A stretch of 13,589 nucleotides of DNA from an uncultured Sutterella sp. (lineage in GTDB: Bacteria > Pseudomonadota > Gammaproteobacteria > Burkholderiales > Burkholderiaceae_F), in NCBI GenBank assembly GCA_900764215.1, contig CAAFNI010000306.1:1-13589 (forward strand), given 5' to 3'. Below are positions 1 through 7,042 of this stretch, in pieces. Below the pieces are notes generated by a model. That model made no database searches. It had not been told where the DNA came from and saw only the letters and a program-made list of their open reading frames with translations. How positions within the stretch are numbered: position 1 is the first letter of the stretch; each line of letters begins with the position of its first letter. A program made the translations under genes and the position numbers.

Positions 1-991
1 AGCTGCTGTGTGGCATGTCCTGCACGCGCTTCATGTTTTCCTCAAAGCTGCGGCGCGAGTTGAGCCAGGCAATTTCGCTTCTGGGCGTCATGATGGTCTT
101 GATGCTGCGGTCTGCGAGCGTCAGCACGCCTTCGACCATCTGGCGCTCCTCCCGCCCGAAGCTCTCGTGCACGACAGGCGTCTCGGAGTCGTCATCGGCC
201 TCAACGCGCCGCGGCGCGCGGGACATCAGCCGCACAATCGCGTCCGTCGTGCGTTCACGAAACGGCACTCGGTCGAGATTCTTCGAAGCATTGCGGGCGG
301 CAAGCTGATTGAAGAACTCGATGAGGATCGAGAAGGCGATCGCGGCGTAGAGATACCCCTTCGGAATATGGAAGCCCAGACCTTCGGCGATGAGGCTGCA
401 GCCGATCATCAGGAGGAAGGATAGGCAGAGCACCACCACGGTCGGATGGCGGTTGACGAAGTCCGTGAGCGGACGGCTCGCGACAATCATCACGATCATG
501 GCAACGACGACGGCGCTCATCATCACGTACAGATTGTCGACCATGCCGACCGCGGTGATGATGGAATCAAGAGAAAACACCGCGTCAAGCAGCAGTATTT
601 GAGCGATGACGACCCAGAAGCCCGCCTTCCCGCTGCCGTGCTTTTCGGAGTGCGGCAGCGCCTCGAGACGCTCATGCAGCTCGGTCGTCGCCTTGAAGAG
701 CAGGAACAGGCCGCCGCCCAGGAGGATCAGATCCCTGAACGAGAAAGGATGCCCCCATACGGAAAAGACCGGATCCGTGAGGGCCACGAGCCACGACATG
801 ATGGAAAGAAGGCCGAGACGCATCGCGAGCGCAAGCCCGAGGCCCACGTAAAGGGCCTTGTCCTGCTGGGCCGCAGGGAGCTTTTTGGCGATGATGGCGA
901 TGAAGACGAGATTGTCGATCCCGAGAACGATTTCAAGAACGACGAGCGTGAGAAGACCGACCCAGATGGCCGGATCAAGCAGAAATTCCAT
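1..991 (-). CDS. TerC-family integral membrane protein with CBS module (3' end outside window)
   Basis: Only the first 330 residues are in the window; the gene continues past the left edge. The protein is hydrophobic with several membrane segments. Two TerC-type motifs are visible: LEIVLGIDN at residues 19-27 and LLLDAVFSLDS at 133-143, each with acidic residues inside a membrane helix. Further helices lie near 160-170, 184-201 and 212-229. After a charged linker (about 240-280) comes EGVLTLADRSIKTIMTPRSEI at about 287-307, the usual opening of the CBS-pair region in the YoaE/YegH type of TerC proteins. TerC proteins are linked to metal-ion export or tellurite resistance, and more recently to metallation of secreted proteins; which applies here is unknown. 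I chose the ATG at 991 because the family motif begins close behind it and there is no nearer ATG upstream in frame. The Shine-Dalgarno site is weak. The family call is firm, the function is not. Confidence 0.9.
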   Translation of the reverse strand, partial: MEFLLDPAIWVGLLTLVVLEIVLGIDNLVFIAIIAKKLPAAQQDKALYVGLGLALAMRLGLLSIMSWLVALTDPVFSVWGHPFSFRDLILLGGGLFLLFKATTELHERLEALPHSEKHGSGKAGFWVVIAQILLLDAVFSLDSIITAVGMVDNLYVMMSAVVVAMIVMIVASRPLTDFVNRHPTVVVLCLSFLLMIGCSLIAEGLGFHIPKGYLYAAIAFSILIEFFNQLAARNASKNLDRVPFRERTTDAIVRLMSRAPRRVEADDDSETPVVHESFGREERQMVEGVLTLADRSIKTIMTPRSEIAWLNSRRSFEENMKRVQDMPHSS

Positions 992-1165
992 GTGCTGTTG
1001 AGGGATGAAGCATCCGACCCGCGGATGCCCGGAGCGCGGCCGAAGGCTTTTCCGATAGAGAAGCGCACGAAGACGGACGCGTCCGATAAAATTACCATAT
1101 TTTCATCGGCCGTCGGTGCTTTCGCGTCCTCTTTTCACGGCTCTGCAACATCCCGAAAACTCTTC

Positions 1166-1681
1166 ATGCCGCTCTCCGAACGTTTGAGCAGCCGCGTCGC
1201 TGCCGAAGCCCTTGTCCTGCCCGGTCCGGAACCCCGGGGCGTGCCCGCCGTCATCGACACCAACGTCGTGCTCGACATCATTTACTGGCGGGATCCGAAG
1301 GCGGAGGATCTTAGGGCCGCACTCTCGGAGGGACGCGTTCATGCGCTTCGCTCGAGAGAGGCGGTTCTTGAGCTCGCGGAGGTGCTCTCGCGCCCGGGCT
1401 TCACGGGCGACGACGATGAAGCCGCCCGGCTTTCGGCGCTCTGGTGCGCAATGAGCGTCCCGGTTGAAGAGGCGGAAATCGCGCAGGCCGCCGACCTCAT
1501 CACGGTTCAGTGCCGGGACCCGCTTGACCAGAAATTCTTCACGCTCGCGCTCGCAGGCAGAGCAAGACTGATGGTGAGCAAGGACAAGCTCGTGCTCAAG
1601 GCCGGCCGCAAGATGAAGCGCTACGGCGCCGCCGCCTTCCGTCCGGAAGAGACGGCGGCGAGGCTCGCCGCGCTCAGCTGA
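1166..1681 (+). CDS. PIN-domain protein, putative toxin-type ribonuclease
   Basis: A 171-residue protein of the PIN family grouped as putative toxin-antitoxin toxin components (COG1569 type). The acidic residues expected for metal-dependent RNA cleavage are visible: D31 in VIDTNVVLD, E69 in REAVLELAEVL, D118 and D121 in CRDPLDQKF, and D140 in VSKDKLVLKAG. The reading frame is open far upstream, but that part is antisense to the TerC gene. The ATG at 1166 leaves about 25 residues before the PIN core and is the last ATG before it. The ribosome site is weak, so a later start is possible. No antitoxin gene is recognisable next to it: upstream is the divergent TerC gene and downstream a convergent microprotein gene, whose end overlaps this one by 8 bases. 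It may be a solitary PIN nuclease. Family membership is well supported; toxin activity is inferred from the family only. Confidence 0.8.
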   Translation: MPLSERLSSRVAAEALVLPGPEPRGVPAVIDTNVVLDIIYWRDPKAEDLRAALSEGRVHALRSREAVLELAEVLSRPGFTGDDDEAARLSALWCAMSVPVEEAEIAQAADLITVQCRDPLDQKFFTLALAGRARLMVSKDKLVLKAGRKMKRYGAAAFRPEETAARLAALS

Positions 1682-1778
1682 GCGCGTACTTCGCCATGGC
1701 GATGACGTTGACGGCAATCCAGAGGGCCACCATCGCAAAGGCGACGTAAAGTGCGCCTCGCATGAATTTTCGCAGCAT
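1674..1778 (-). CDS. 34-residue single-helix membrane microprotein, unknown function
   Basis: I do not recognise this protein. It has a short basic N-terminus (MLRKFMRG) followed by one hydrophobic segment, residues 9-28, and a short tail with one lysine (K30). This is the profile of a small inner-membrane protein with its N-terminus inside. The ATG at 1778 is chosen because a GGAG Shine-Dalgarno core lies 6 bases upstream. The in-frame ATG at 1790 has no ribosome site and would add only four residues. A sigma70-like promoter lies 36 bases or more upstream (1814-1842). The gene ends inside the 3' end of the PIN gene, sharing 8 bases. I see no terminator behind it, so its transcript may run antisense into the PIN mRNA. 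Promoter, ribosome site and protein profile agree, which makes a real gene likely despite its size. Confidence 0.6.
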   Translation of the reverse strand: MLRKFMRGALYVAFAMVALWIAVNVIAMAKYALS

Positions 1779-1784
1779 GAACGG

Positions 1785-1788
1785 CTCC
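1785..1788 (-). promoter_or_regulatory. Shine-Dalgarno site deciding the microprotein start
   Basis: GGAG on the minus strand, 6 bases before the ATG at 1778. The alternative ATG at 1790 has only pyrimidine-rich sequence in front of it. Confidence 0.6.
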
Positions 1789-1813
1789 ATGAAGAGAAAA
1801 GGAAGGGCCGCCC

Positions 1814-1842
1814 ATTCTACTCGAGACCGCCGCTGGTGAAAA
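1814..1842 (-). promoter_or_regulatory. sigma70-like promoter for the 34-residue membrane protein
   Basis: On the minus strand the -35 box is TTTTCA (1837-1842, 4 of 6 matches) and the -10 box TAGAAT (1814-1819, 5 of 6), with a 17-base spacer. Transcription would start near 1807, giving a leader of about 29 bases before the ATG at 1778. Judged by eye only. Confidence 0.5.
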
Positions 1843-2140
1843 GCTCCGCACTTGCTAATGCGCCGACGCTGCAGCGAGCCTCCCCGCACGCGCCGAACCG
1901 ACCGGCATTTTTTCTCCAACGGCATCACGCTTTCGTGCAACCCAACCTGCGGAAAATTGCCTAAGACAAGTGTCCTACCCTGCAGCGCAAGGCTCCCGAC
2001 CATTTCCCTAGCCGTCTTGACCCCCATCAAGAAAGGCTCAAATCATGCAAAGCGAGTCGAAATGCCCGTGCGTCCACACCCACAGGCATTTTCCTCGATC
2101 TAGGCACAATGTCCATCACCCGAACGCGTCAAAGCGGCGG
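1843..2140. other. Gene-free stretch upstream of the symporter leader
   Basis: No protein-like reading frame is visible on either strand. The one clear element is an inverted repeat at 2060-2070 and 2081-2091: 11 base pairs, 10-base loop, a single C/A mismatch on the plus strand that becomes a T/G pair on the minus strand. It has only a short T run after it, so I do not call it a terminator. A TTGACC hexamer at 2017-2022 lacks a good -10 partner. Confidence 0.5.
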
Positions 2141-2169
2141 CTCACAACGCCGGAGCCCGTTCATAGAAT
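2141..2169 (+). promoter_or_regulatory. Candidate promoter of the symporter gene
   Basis: A -35-like CTCACA (2141-2146, 4 of 6 matches) and a -10 box TAGAAT (2164-2169, 5 of 6) are separated by 17 bases. The predicted start near 2176 coincides with the beginning of the first leader hairpin and would give a leader of about 175 bases. The -35 match is modest, and other promoters in this stretch cannot be excluded. Confidence 0.4.
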
Positions 2170-2174
2170 GAAGG

Positions 2175-2343
2175 CTCGGGTTCCGCCTGAGAACCCGGGA
2201 CCGGGCGAATCATCATTATCAACCGCTTGCCCGCAGGATCGTTTCCAAGCGTCCGCATCCTGCCTCCCCGGTCAGAACTATAAGGCCAAGATTCGGACAC
2301 ACTCCTGCCGAAGACTGCCCCTCTTTTCAAGCAAAAACCGGAG
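2175..2343 (+). promoter_or_regulatory. Structured 5' leader of the symporter gene
   Basis: Several inverted repeats are packed before the start codon: 2175-2183 with 2191-2199 (9 pairs, 7-base loop), 2202-2208 with 2227-2233 (7 pairs, one G/T), 2233-2239 with 2257-2263 (7 pairs) and 2292-2296 with 2308-2312 (5 pairs). A longer-range pairing, 2199-2205 with 2267-2273 (7 pairs), competes with the second hairpin. Bases 2268-2272 could instead pair with 2337-2341, which covers part of the Shine-Dalgarno GGAG at 2340-2343. It matches no riboswitch class I know. Structure is seen in the sequence; regulation is inferred. Confidence 0.4.
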
Positions 2344-2351
2344 TCATCATC

Positions 2352-3872
2352 GTGGATCAGACCACTCAAATCGTTCAGAGCATCAACAGCCTGCTCTGGG
2401 GCATGTACGGCCTCATTCCGCTGCTCGTCGGCACGGGCCTCTACTTCACCTTCAAGCTTCGATTCGTTCAGATCAAGCGCTTTGTCATGGCCGTCAAGCA
2501 CGTCTTCGGCGGCATCACGCTTTTCGGCCGCAAGGCCGACAAGGACGGCATGTCCTCGTTCCAGTCGCTCGCGACGGCCATTTCGGCCCAGGTGGGCACG
2601 GGCAACCTCGCCGGCGTGGCTACGGCCATCGCCATGGGCGGTCCGGGCGCCATCTTCTGGATGTGGCTAGCCGCATTCTTCGGCATGGCGACGATCTTCT
2701 CTGAAGCCGTCCTTGCGCAGATCTACCGCACCCGCGACGCCCACGGCAACCTGACCGGCGGCCCCGCCTACTACATCAGCCAAGGCCTCGGGAGCAAAAC
2801 GCTCGCCGCCTTCTTCTCGATCGCGATCATCATCGCCCTCGGCTTCGTGGGCAACATGGTTCAGGCCAACTCGATCGCCGGCGCCTTCTATACGGCCTTC
2901 AACGTCCCGACCTGGGTCACCGGCATCTTCACCTTCATCATCGCCGGCTTCATCTTCATCGGCGGCATCCGCCGCATCGCCTCGTTCGCAGAAAAGATGG
3001 TTCCGATCATGGCCCTTGTCTACGTCATCGGCTCGCTCACCATCATCTTCACGAACCTTGAAGGCGTGCTGCACGCCTTTGAAATGATCTTCGTGGGCGC
3101 CTTTGACCCGATGGCCGCCACCGGCGGCGTCATCGGCGCCGGCATCAAGGAAGCCATCCGCTACGGCGTGGCCCGCGGCCTCTTCTCGAACGAAGCCGGC
3201 ATGGGCTCGACCCCGCATGCCCACGCCGTGGCCCGCGTCAAGCACCCGGCCGAGCAGGGGCTCGCCGCCATCATCGGCCTCTTCATCGACACCTTCATCG
3301 TCGTGAACATGACCGCCTTCGTGATCCTCTGCACGGGCTCCCTCGACGGCACGACGACCGGCATTGCGCTCACCCAGAAGGCCTTCACGATCGGTTTGGG
3401 AACGATCGGCAACGGCTTCGTTGCGATCTGCCTGCTATTCTTCGCCTTCACGACCATCGTCGGCTGGTACTTCTTTGCCGAACAGAACGTCAAGTACCTC
3501 GTCGGCGTGCGCTACGTGTCGATCTACCGCGTGCTCGTCCTCGCCTTCATCATGGCCGGCTCCTTCCTCCACGTCACCCTCGTCTGGGAGCTTGCCGACC
3601 TCTTCAACGGCCTGATGGCGATCCCGAACATCATCGCCCTGATCGGCCTCTCGAAGGTCGTTGGCCGTGCGCTCGAAGACTATGAAAAGAAGTTCCTCGC
3701 GGGAGAAACGCCCGAATTCGGAGAACTCGCCCCGGTTCCGGCCGACATCCCGCGCTACAACGGCGCGCCGGCCCAGGATCCCGTACTCGAGCCCAAGCCG
3801 CATCGTCGCCTCGGCGGCCTTCGCAACCGCTTCCGCCGCCGTCCGCACAATGCGTCTGAAAACGAAGCGTAG
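2352..3872 (+). CDS. Sodium:alanine/glycine symporter, AGCS family
   Basis: A 506-residue polytopic inner-membrane transporter that would import alanine or glycine with Na+ (or H+). Family hallmarks are present: SSFQSLATAISAQVGTGNLAG at 68-88, GGPGAIFWMW at 96-105, GGPAYYISQGLG at 136-147, and the late conserved block ARGLFSNEAGMGSTPHAHA at about 274-292. Length is normal for the family (about 440-550). The last 50 residues form a polar, arginine-rich cytoplasmic tail. The start is a GTG at 2352, chosen because GGAG lies 8 bases upstream and the protein begins as other family members do; no ATG is in a suitable position. The gene stands alone, preceded by a structured leader and followed by terminators. 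Alanine versus glycine preference cannot be told from sequence. Confidence 0.92.
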   Translation: MDQTTQIVQSINSLLWGMYGLIPLLVGTGLYFTFKLRFVQIKRFVMAVKHVFGGITLFGRKADKDGMSSFQSLATAISAQVGTGNLAGVATAIAMGGPGAIFWMWLAAFFGMATIFSEAVLAQIYRTRDAHGNLTGGPAYYISQGLGSKTLAAFFSIAIIIALGFVGNMVQANSIAGAFYTAFNVPTWVTGIFTFIIAGFIFIGGIRRIASFAEKMVPIMALVYVIGSLTIIFTNLEGVLHAFEMIFVGAFDPMAATGGVIGAGIKEAIRYGVARGLFSNEAGMGSTPHAHAVARVKHPAEQGLAAIIGLFIDTFIVVNMTAFVILCTGSLDGTTTGIALTQKAFTIGLGTIGNGFVAICLLFFAFTTIVGWYFFAEQNVKYLVGVRYVSIYRVLVLAFIMAGSFLHVTLVWELADLFNGLMAIPNIIALIGLSKVVGRALEDYEKKFLAGETPEFGELAPVPADIPRYNGAPAQDPVLEPKPHRRLGGLRNRFRRRPHNASENEA

Positions 3873-3904
3873 CCGCGCTTGATTCAGAGTCCTTTACGCT
3901 GACT

Positions 3905-3935
3905 GAAGGCCCTGCAGGCTTGCCGCGGGGCCTTC
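3905..3935 (+). terminator. GC-rich hairpin after the symporter gene
   Basis: An 8-base-pair stem (3905-3912 with 3928-3935, GAAGGCCC/GGGCCTTC) lies 33 bases after the stop codon, with a 15-base loop. There is hardly any T run after it, so it may stabilise the mRNA end more than it terminates; the stronger terminator follows at 3971. Confidence 0.4.
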
Positions 3936-3970
3936 TCCCGTTGACAGGCGCAGGACGACCTTCGTCCAAA

Positions 3971-4013
3971 GAAGAAAACCTCCCAGGCTCTCTCGCCCGC
4001 GGAGGTTTTCTTC
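3971..4013. terminator. Bidirectional intrinsic terminator between convergent genes
   Basis: A perfect 13-base-pair stem (3971-3983 with 4001-4013, GAAGAAAACCTCC and its complement) has a 17-base loop. The A-rich arm provides a T-rich arm on both strands, so it can stop transcription from the symporter gene (plus) and from the entericidin-type gene, which ends at 4040 (minus). Confidence 0.8.
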
Positions 4014-4039
4014 TGACGGCCCTGCATGAAGGCGCGACC

Positions 4040-4225
4040 CTACTTTTCTTCAGCCTGCTTCACCGGCGCCTGCTGGCTTTGTCCCTTGGAGCCTACGCTC
4101 TCGAGCGCCGACCCCACATGGTCGGCCCCCTTCTTGAGGTCTGTGCCCAAGCCTGCTACGGTGTTGCAGCCCGCAAGTGCAACGGCGCCGCAGATCATCA
4201 GGGCGGCAAGCACGATCTTCTTCAT
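4040..4225 (-). CDS. Entericidin-type small lipoprotein
   Basis: A 61-residue precursor with a lysine-started hydrophobic signal and the lipobox LAGC at 17-20, so the mature lipoprotein begins at Cys20 with Asn at +2, which favours the outer membrane. The mature start CNTVAGLGTDLKKGADHVGSA matches the entericidin EcnA/EcnB pattern (CNT..G.G.D...G...I..A). The original entericidins of E. coli are a toxin/antidote pair; most proteobacterial relatives are single genes of unclear role, as here. AAGGAG stands 8 bases before the ATG. It lies 45 bases behind rmuC on the same strand and could be co-transcribed. A lysine- and glutamine-rich tail ends the protein. Confidence 0.85.
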   Translation of the reverse strand: MKKIVLAALMICGAVALAGCNTVAGLGTDLKKGADHVGSALESVGSKGQSQQAPVKQAEEK

Positions 4226-4239
4226 TTTTTTTTACTCCT

Positions 4240-4273
4240 TGAAAGTGCCGCTCCTGCGGCGGCCATGCTTTCA
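4240..4273 (-). promoter_or_regulatory. Hairpin joining the rmuC stop codon and the entericidin ribosome site
   Basis: Two nested inverted repeats fill the gap: an inner GCCGC-TCCT-GCGGC (4247-4251 with 4256-4260, 4-base loop) and an outer 6-base pair (4240-4245 with 4268-4273). The rmuC stop codon lies in the outer arm, and the other arm abuts the AAGGAG of the entericidin gene. There is no T run, so it is not a standard terminator. Confidence 0.4.
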
Positions 4274-5746
4274 GTTTAGCCCAGGCACAACGCCTGTGTC
4301 GGGAATTTGAACGCGATGCGGACTTTGCTCGGTCCGAGCCTGACATTTGTCAGAGGCATCCCCGGCTTGCGCGTCGACCAGGCCGGCCGCTTCGATCGAA
4401 CTCATCTTCCTTTGCATCACGTTCTGCCGCGTCTTCATGGCGTCCAGGCTTGACTGAGCCTCGGAGAACTTCTTCTGCACTTTTGCAAAGCCTTCGGCAA
4501 ACTGCAGGAATTCGCCCTTCACCTCTCCTAGAACCTTCCACACCTCGCTCGAACGCTCCTGAAGCGCCAGCGTCACGAACCCCATCTGCAGGCTGTTGAT
4601 GAGCGCCGAGACAACCGTGGGCCCCGCCGGCGTGATCCGCCAGTCACGCTGAAGCTTTTCAAAGAGACCGGGAATCCTGATCACTTCCGCATAGAGTCCC
4701 TCGCTCGGCAGGTACATGACGGCAAACTCCGTCGTATAAGGCGGCTTCACATACTTGTCGTGAATCGACTTCGCCTGCACGAGGACGGCTCTTTCGAGGG
4801 CCGCTCGCGCCTGTGCGGCCGCCACTGCATCAGCCCGGGCCTCCGCATCCAGAAGGCGCGCATAGTCCTCGACTGGAAACTTCGAATCCAACGGCAGCCA
4901 GCACGGTCCTTCGCCGGAAGCTCCCGGCATCCTCACGGCGAAATCGACGGCTTCCCTGCCTTCGGGCACAACCCTCACCTGAGCGCCGTACTGCGCCGGC
5001 GTGAGAATGTTGGCCAGAATGGCGGCGAGCTGCGTCTCGCCGAAAGTGCCCCTGGTCTTCACGTTGGCCAGGACGCCCTTGAGGTCGCGCACGCTTTCGG
5101 CCATTGTGCGCATCTCGCCGAGCCCCGTTTGGACGAGGCCGAGCTTCTCGTCGACTGTTCTGAAGCTCGCCGTGAGACGCTCGGAGAGCGTGCGATCGAG
5201 CTTTTCCTGCACCGTCGCCCGCATTTGCTCGAGCTTTGCCTCGTTGCCGGAACGCACTTTCTCGAGGCTGGCATCCACGCTCGTTCGGATTTCGGTGAAT
5301 TTCGATTCGAGTTTGCCTCCAAGCACTTCGCTTGCCGCCGCATTCGTTTCGATGATTTTTGCAAAACGCGCGTCGACAAGCCCCTGAAGCTCGAGAAGCT
5401 GTCGATTGAGCACTTCGCGCGTTTCGGCAAGCGACTGACGGGCCGTCTCATTGAGCGTTCTCACCTCGGATGCGCTTCTGTTCTGCTGCTCGGTGAGATA
5501 GCCCGTCAGCCCTGTGAGCGTCTGAGACAAGCCGCGCTCCACGTTGAGGACGGCCTGCTGAACCTCCTGGCGCTCCCCTCTCACGCCCGTCAGAATCGCC
5601 TCGATCATCTCGTCCTGCTCGTCGCGGCGCATGCTCTCCGACGTCTGGATTTTGAGAAGGCGCATTTCAAGCACAAGCCATACCAGCGCCACGGCAATAA
5701 AGGCGCAAAGCCCGGTGAGAATCAAAAGAAGCGTTTCGGTCGACAT
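4271..5746 (-). CDS. rmuC: RmuC-family DNA recombination protein
   Basis: A 491-residue protein with one N-terminal membrane helix (about 5-27), a long predicted coiled coil (about 35-220) and the RmuC domain. Hallmarks are RGTFGETQL at 232-240, PLDSKFPVEDY at 285-295, and further on KYVKPPYTTEFAVMYLPSEGLYAE. RmuC proteins are thought to have a nuclease-like fold and limit inversions at short inverted repeats; the mechanism is poorly known. I prefer the ATG at 5746 because it puts the membrane helix directly at the N-terminus as usual in the family. An in-frame ATG at 5779 would add 11 residues, and neither start has a strong ribosome site. The entericidin-type gene follows at 45 bases. An upstream terminator separates it from the ABC operon, so it probably has its own promoter, which I could not place. 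Confidence 0.92.
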   Translation of the reverse strand: MSTETLLLILTGLCAFIAVALVWLVLEMRLLKIQTSESMRRDEQDEMIEAILTGVRGERQEVQQAVLNVERGLSQTLTGLTGYLTEQQNRSASEVRTLNETARQSLAETREVLNRQLLELQGLVDARFAKIIETNAAASEVLGGKLESKFTEIRTSVDASLEKVRSGNEAKLEQMRATVQEKLDRTLSERLTASFRTVDEKLGLVQTGLGEMRTMAESVRDLKGVLANVKTRGTFGETQLAAILANILTPAQYGAQVRVVPEGREAVDFAVRMPGASGEGPCWLPLDSKFPVEDYARLLDAEARADAVAAAQARAALERAVLVQAKSIHDKYVKPPYTTEFAVMYLPSEGLYAEVIRIPGLFEKLQRDWRITPAGPTVVSALINSLQMGFVTLALQERSSEVWKVLGEVKGEFLQFAEGFAKVQKKFSEAQSSLDAMKTRQNVMQRKMSSIEAAGLVDAQAGDASDKCQARTEQSPHRVQIPDTGVVPGLN

Positions 5747-5851
5747 GTCGGCATCCGGAAAAGTTGCGGAAATCATCATCCGTTCGGAACGCTATCTTAG
5801 CCGAGCTCGACTCCGGACTCGCGCCCTGCAGTTGTGCAACTCAAAAAATGA

Positions 5852-5887
5852 AAAGGCCCCCGCGTCCCGAAGAAGCCGGAGGCCTTT
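5852..5887 (-). terminator. Intrinsic terminator of the ABC transporter operon
   Basis: On the minus strand a 10-base-pair stem (5878-5887 with 5852-5861, one T/G pair) with a 16-base loop is followed by a T-rich run (TTTTCATTTTTT). It begins 20 bases after the binding-protein stop codon and separates the operon from rmuC. Confidence 0.8.
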
Positions 5888-5906
5888 GCGTGCAGCTGCG
5901 CCTGAT

Positions 5907-7004
5907 TTACTTGGTGGTCGGAACCTTGCTCGCCACGCCTTCAACGAAATACATCATCTGCTGGAGCTCTTCGTCGGTGGCCACCTTGCCTTCCGGAATC
6001 ATGACCTTGCCTTCATTGCTGACGACAGGCCCCGTGAACGGATGGAATTCGCCCTTTTCGAGCTTGGCGTACGTGGCCTTGATGCGGGCGGCAACGTTTT
6101 CCGGCGCCTTGGGCGTCATGTCGGCAAGCTCGATCATGTGGACGTTAGCACCGCCCCAGACCGGCGTGTTGTCCCACTTGCCGTCGAGCACCTTCTGAAT
6201 TTCATTCGTGTAGTACTCTTCCCAACGGTGCACGACGCCGGCGAGCAGCATCGTCGGAGCAGCCTTGTGCATGGCGGAGTTGTACGAAATGACCGGCACC
6301 TTGGCCTCTTCGCAGGTGGAGGCGACGGCCGTGGAATTCGTGTGATGGGTGATCACGTCGGCCTTCATGCCGATGAGCGCCTTCGTGGCATCGGCCTCCT
6401 TGCCCGGATCGTACCAGGAGGACGTCCAAACGACGCGGACCTCGATGTTCGGATTCACGGCGCGTGCGCCGAGCGTGTAGGCGTTGATGCCTTGGAAGAC
6501 TTCCGGAATCGGGAGCGCGGCGACGTAGCCGAGAATGTTCGTCTTCGTCGTGGCGGCGGCAAGCATGCCGGCGAGATAGCGCCCTTCATAGAAACGGGCC
6601 GTGTAGTTCTTCACGTTCTTGCTCGTCTTGTAGCCCGTGGCGTGTTCAAAATAAACGTTCGGGAACTGCTTGGCGACCTTCATGACGGAGTTCATGTAGC
6701 CGAAAGACGTCGCAAAGATGAGCTTGTTGCCCTGTTGGGCGAGATCGCGAATGACGCGCTGGGCATCGGCGTTTTCAGGAATGTTTTCGATCCAGGTGAC
6801 CTTGATCTTGTCGCCGAACTTCTCTTCGACGAACTTGCGGGCGATGTCATGCTGGGAGGACCAGCCTTCCTCGTTGGCCGGGCTGACGTAGACGAAGGCG
6901 ACCTTCAGCGGCTCGTCCTTGGCGAAGACGGCGACCGGGGCGGCATTGAGCGCGACGGCAGCGGCGCCGGCGAGGCAGAGCTTGAAGGCAGTACGTTTTT
7001 GCAT
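5907..7004 (-). CDS. BMP-family periplasmic substrate-binding protein (purine/nucleoside-type ABC uptake)
   Basis: A 365-residue binding protein of the basic membrane protein (BMP/PnrA, COG1744) family. Residues 1-28 are a Sec signal peptide, likely cut after VAVFA; there is no lipobox, so the mature protein is soluble in the periplasm, unlike the lipoproteins of Gram-positives and spirochaetes. The family start is clear: KVAFVYVSPANEEGWSSQHD at 34-53 with the conserved Gly-Trp at 47-48, then LIFATSFGYM, VYFEHATGY and FYEGRYLAGMLAA. Relatives bind nucleosides, adenine or similar solutes. AGGAG lies 9 bases before the ATG. It is the last gene of a four-gene operon, 92 bases behind the second permease and just before a terminator. 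The family is sure; the ligand is not. Confidence 0.92.
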   Translation of the reverse strand: MQKRTAFKLCLAGAAAVALNAAPVAVFAKDEPLKVAFVYVSPANEEGWSSQHDIARKFVEEKFGDKIKVTWIENIPENADAQRVIRDLAQQGNKLIFATSFGYMNSVMKVAKQFPNVYFEHATGYKTSKNVKNYTARFYEGRYLAGMLAAATTKTNILGYVAALPIPEVFQGINAYTLGARAVNPNIEVRVVWTSSWYDPGKEADATKALIGMKADVITHHTNSTAVASTCEEAKVPVISYNSAMHKAAPTMLLAGVVHRWEEYYTNEIQKVLDGKWDNTPVWGGANVHMIELADMTPKAPENVAARIKATYAKLEKGEFHPFTGPVVSNEGKVMIPEGKVATDEELQQMMYFVEGVASKVPTTK

Positions 7005-7042
7005 GGATGAAGTCTCCTGAAAACAGAAGTAAAAGAGTCGAT

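Noticed and set aside
446..1165. Long plus-strand frame continuing upstream of the PIN gene
   Set aside because: It is antisense to the TerC gene, is charged and low in hydrophobic patterning, and the PIN family does not have such an extension.
2101..2351. Glycine riboswitch before the AGCS gene
   Set aside because: Expected by analogy, but the conserved glycine aptamer motifs are not found on the plus strand.
2667..3245. Minus-strand frame rich in Asp, Glu and Gly inside the symporter gene
   Set aside because: It is the mirror of the symporter codons; repeated GAD/DDA patterns are typical of antisense to hydrophobic helices.
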